In this document: positions 62,011 to 64,000 of the stretch, piece by piece
Layout of the letters: every line of letters starts with the position of its first letter
How positions within the stretch are numbered: position 1 is the stretch's first letter
Made by a program: the position numbers and the translations under genes
Notes under the pieces: model-generated
Databases searched by the model: none
What the model was told of the DNA's origin: nothing
What the model saw: the letters and a program-made list of their open reading frames with translations, nothing else
DNA from: Comamonadaceae bacterium UBA2121
GTDB taxonomy: Bacteria > Pseudomonadota > Gammaproteobacteria > Burkholderiales > Burkholderiaceae_C
DNA length: 64,000 nucleotides
Direction: 5' to 3'
NCBI GenBank assembly: GCA_002331385.1
Contig: DCYB01000004.1
Span: forward strand, 227,799 to 291,798

Positions 62011-62217
62011 CTTGTAGAAGATAAAACAGATTGTTCCCCGGCACAACGCCTTACGGTCGTGTAGCCGCCTCCCTGACGCCAATTAAAGCGCTCCATAAGG
62101 AACAATTAAATCAGATTCACAGCAAACTGCACAGTCACCTGCAGTAGCCGTGGAGAAAGCATCTCGAAGCCTCGAGGCCTGCACCCGCCATTCGGCGGCC
62201 TGGCGGATCACCGCACC

Positions 62218-63618
62218 TTATTTGCCAATGCAAAAAGACGAGAAGATCACACCCAGCAAGTCGTCCGAAGTGAATTCACCCGTGATGGTGTTGAGCGCGG
62301 TCTGGCCTAGGCGCAATTCCTCTGCCAGCAAATCCAGAGCCGGAGCGTCTGCGTGAATTTGCGCCGCAGCCTCCATCAAGTGTGCATCGACTTCCCGGAG
62401 TGCGGCCAGATGGCGTGCCCGGGCGATGTACACGCCCTCCGGCGCGGACTGCCACCCAGCCAGATCCAGCAACCGACGGCGCAACGCAGCCAAACCCTCT
62501 CCCGTGCGGGCGGACAACTGAATGGCATCCTGCCCCGCCTCCAGGGGCAGGACCGGCTCCCCGAGCGCCGCATCGGTCTTGTTGAAGACATCGATGACCG
62601 GCACCTGTTCGTGCAAGCGGTCATCCAGTTCACGTGCAATGGCGACATCGGCGGCGGCATAGTCCGCATCGCCCACGCGCGTCAGATCGTGCAGGAACAG
62701 CACGGCGTCCGCCGCCGCAATTTCCTGCCAGGCGCGCTCGATGCCGATCTTTTCCACCTCGTCGTCACTCTCGCGCAACCCTGCAGTGTCGATCACATGG
62801 ACCGGCACACCCTCAATCTGGATGGTCTGCTGCACCTTGTCGCGTGTCGTGCCCGCAATCGGCGTGACGATGGCCAGTTCCGCGCCTGCCAATGCATTCA
62901 ACAACGAGCTTTTGCCCGCGTTCGGCTGGCCCGCAATCACCACCTTGATGCCTTCGCGCAAAAGCGCGCCCTGCTGCGCGCGCTGCATGACGGCGGCCAA
63001 AGCGGTTTGCAGCTTCTCCAGTTGTCCTGCCGCGTCTGCCTTCTTCAGGAAATCAATTTCCTCTTCCGGAAAATCCAGCGTCGCCTCCACCAGCATGCGC
63101 AGATGGATCAGCGCATCGCGCAGCGAATGAATTTCCTTCGAAAATGCGCCCGACAGCGAACGCCCGGCGCTGCGCGCTGCGGCTTCCGTGCTTGCGTCGA
63201 TCAGATCGGCAATCGCTTCCGCCTGCGCCAGATCGATCTTGTTATTGAGAAACGCACGCTCCGTGAACTCCCCCGGCTCCGCCAAGCGCAAACGGGGCAG
63301 GGCCGTGCGCGCCAGCTCCAGGCAGCGTGCCACCAGCAACTGCAACACCACCGGCCCGCCGTGCGCCTGCAACTCCAGCACGTCCTCGCCCGTGTAGCTG
63401 TGCGGCCCCGGAAAGTACAGTGCCAGTCCATGGTCAATGGCCTGCCCCTGGGCATCCGGAAACGGCAGATAGTGCGCCTCGCGCGCATTCAGTTGGCGGC
63501 CCAACCACTGCTCGACGTACCCGCCAATCGCCTTGCCCGACACCCGCACAATCCCCACCGCTCCACGCCCGGGAGCAGTGGCAATGGCAACAATAGGATC
63601 AGCGTGACGAGCGAGCAT
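62218..63618 (-). CDS. mnmE: tRNA uridine-5-carboxymethylaminomethyl(34) synthesis GTPase MnmE
   Basis: A 466-residue protein: an N-terminal folate-binding domain (IVAIATAPGRGAVGIVRVSG), a helical middle with an inserted Ras-like G domain (Walker A GQPNAGKSSLLN, switch TTRDKVQQ, DTAGLRES, NKTD) and the C-terminal CIGK, whose Cys is typical of the family. With MnmG it modifies the wobble uridine of several tRNAs. No yidC gene lies upstream here, unlike many bacteria. Confidence 0.97.
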   Translation of the reverse strand: MLARHADPIVAIATAPGRGAVGIVRVSGKAIGGYVEQWLGRQLNAREAHYLPFPDAQGQAIDHGLALYFPGPHSYTGEDVLELQAHGGPVVLQLLVARCLELARTALPRLRLAEPGEFTERAFLNNKIDLAQAEAIADLIDASTEAAARSAGRSLSGAFSKEIHSLRDALIHLRMLVEATLDFPEEEIDFLKKADAAGQLEKLQTALAAVMQRAQQGALLREGIKVVIAGQPNAGKSSLLNALAGAELAIVTPIAGTTRDKVQQTIQIEGVPVHVIDTAGLRESDDEVEKIGIERAWQEIAAADAVLFLHDLTRVGDADYAAADVAIARELDDRLHEQVPVIDVFNKTDAALGEPVLPLEAGQDAIQLSARTGEGLAALRRRLLDLAGWQSAPEGVYIARARHLAALREVDAHLMEAAAQIHADAPALDLLAEELRLGQTALNTITGEFTSDDLLGVIFSSFCIGK

Positions 63619-64000
63619 GGCGGTTTATGGGTTGTTGGAGCAGTCTGAATCACATCGAGTTTAATGGAGGCTCAACCCTTTGGAAGGATGAAGTCATGAA
63701 CAGCAAAAGCTGAGGGACTTCGCACACAAACATCAAGATGCCCATGGGGTCGAGTCTGGCATGCCGACCGGAAATCTACGTCGCCTCGTCAAAGTCTGAC
63801 AGCGAATGCGCCAAGAGGGCTTTTGCCGGCTATACCGATTAGCGCCTGATGTGCAGCTTGGTTTACAAGGCGCCCCGTGCAAGCAAGAAGGTGCGAACCA
63901 CTCTGCCCAATGCAGCTACGCTTGGGTAGCTGGTGCGTCAACACGAGGTCATCACGGATCCAATTCAACGCCTAGCGTCCCGCAAAGCAAAACGCCCCCC
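63619..64000. other. Right-edge stretch without a recognisable gene
   Basis: About 380 bases upstream of mnmE. No open frame of reasonable length or known family could be read on either strand, and no tRNA fold was seen. The last 40 bases read into short C- and A-runs. It may hold the mnmE promoter and the end of a gene outside the window. Confidence 0.5.

Noticed and set aside
63650..64000. Possible transposase fragment at the right edge
   Set aside because: Short matches to an IS3-like pattern could be imagined in one frame, but stops interrupt it and no catalytic motif or terminal repeat is present.

Overview
The window reads as chromosome of a high-GC betaproteobacterium, most likely Burkholderiales, family Comamonadaceae. 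This rests on two Bug/TctC-type periplasmic receptors, the clusters rsmA-surA-lptD and lptC-kdsC-kdsD, a metX-metW operon behind a SAM-II riboswitch, and a GDT1-family exporter behind a yybP-ykoY leader. No species is claimed. No rRNA, tRNA, CRISPR array or intact insertion sequence was seen.

Region 1 (1-15.5 kb) is mostly catabolic. After a DUF4178/SPFH gene pair and a small DUF2061 membrane protein, an IclR regulator faces a nearly gapless eight-gene operon (3.06-11.1 kb). It encodes a Bug receptor, an acyl-CoA carboxyltransferase, a 71-residue biotin carrier, a fused enoyl-CoA hydratase/3-hydroxyacyl-CoA dehydrogenase, an OB-fold/zinc-ribbon protein paired with a thiolase-fold enzyme that lacks the usual cysteine, and a two-subunit CoA-transferase. 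Next, a LysR regulator faces an omega-aminotransferase and mmsA, which together fit beta-alanine to malonate semialdehyde to acetyl-CoA.

Region 2 (15.5-17.7 kb) is a decayed type I restriction-modification locus: an hsdS tail, an intact rhuM gene and a deleted, stop-bearing hsdM. Region 3 (17.7-30.7 kb) is a second catabolic and transport block: Bug receptor, GntR regulator, a complete branched-chain-type ABC transporter leading into an M81 (MlrC-type) metallopeptidase, and, on the other strand, an IclR regulator, an MHS-type MFS transporter and the acetylating aldehyde dehydrogenase/4-hydroxy-2-oxovalerate aldolase pair.

Region 4 (31-41.7 kb) is largely housekeeping: maeB, a secreted T1/Sa-type ribonuclease with a barstar-type inhibitor, rsmA, surA, lptD, an AmgK-like sugar kinase and rsmE. 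Directly fused to rsmE by an overlapping start codon is a four-gene SMC/condensin cluster (41.7-48.1 kb) with the architecture of a Wadjet (JetABCD/MksFEBG) anti-plasmid system. It has a compact SMC subunit and a TOPRIM-type JetD. This is the most interesting system in the window.

Region 5 (48.1-64 kb) returns to core genes: an M20 peptidase, metX-metW, the GDT1-family exporter, two tandem glycine-rich RRM proteins, an SDR enzyme, lptC-kdsC-kdsD, a CPA2 antiporter, apt, a repeat-containing hypothetical protein, a lone cyclic-nucleotide-binding protein and mnmE. The last 380 bases carry no gene I recognise.
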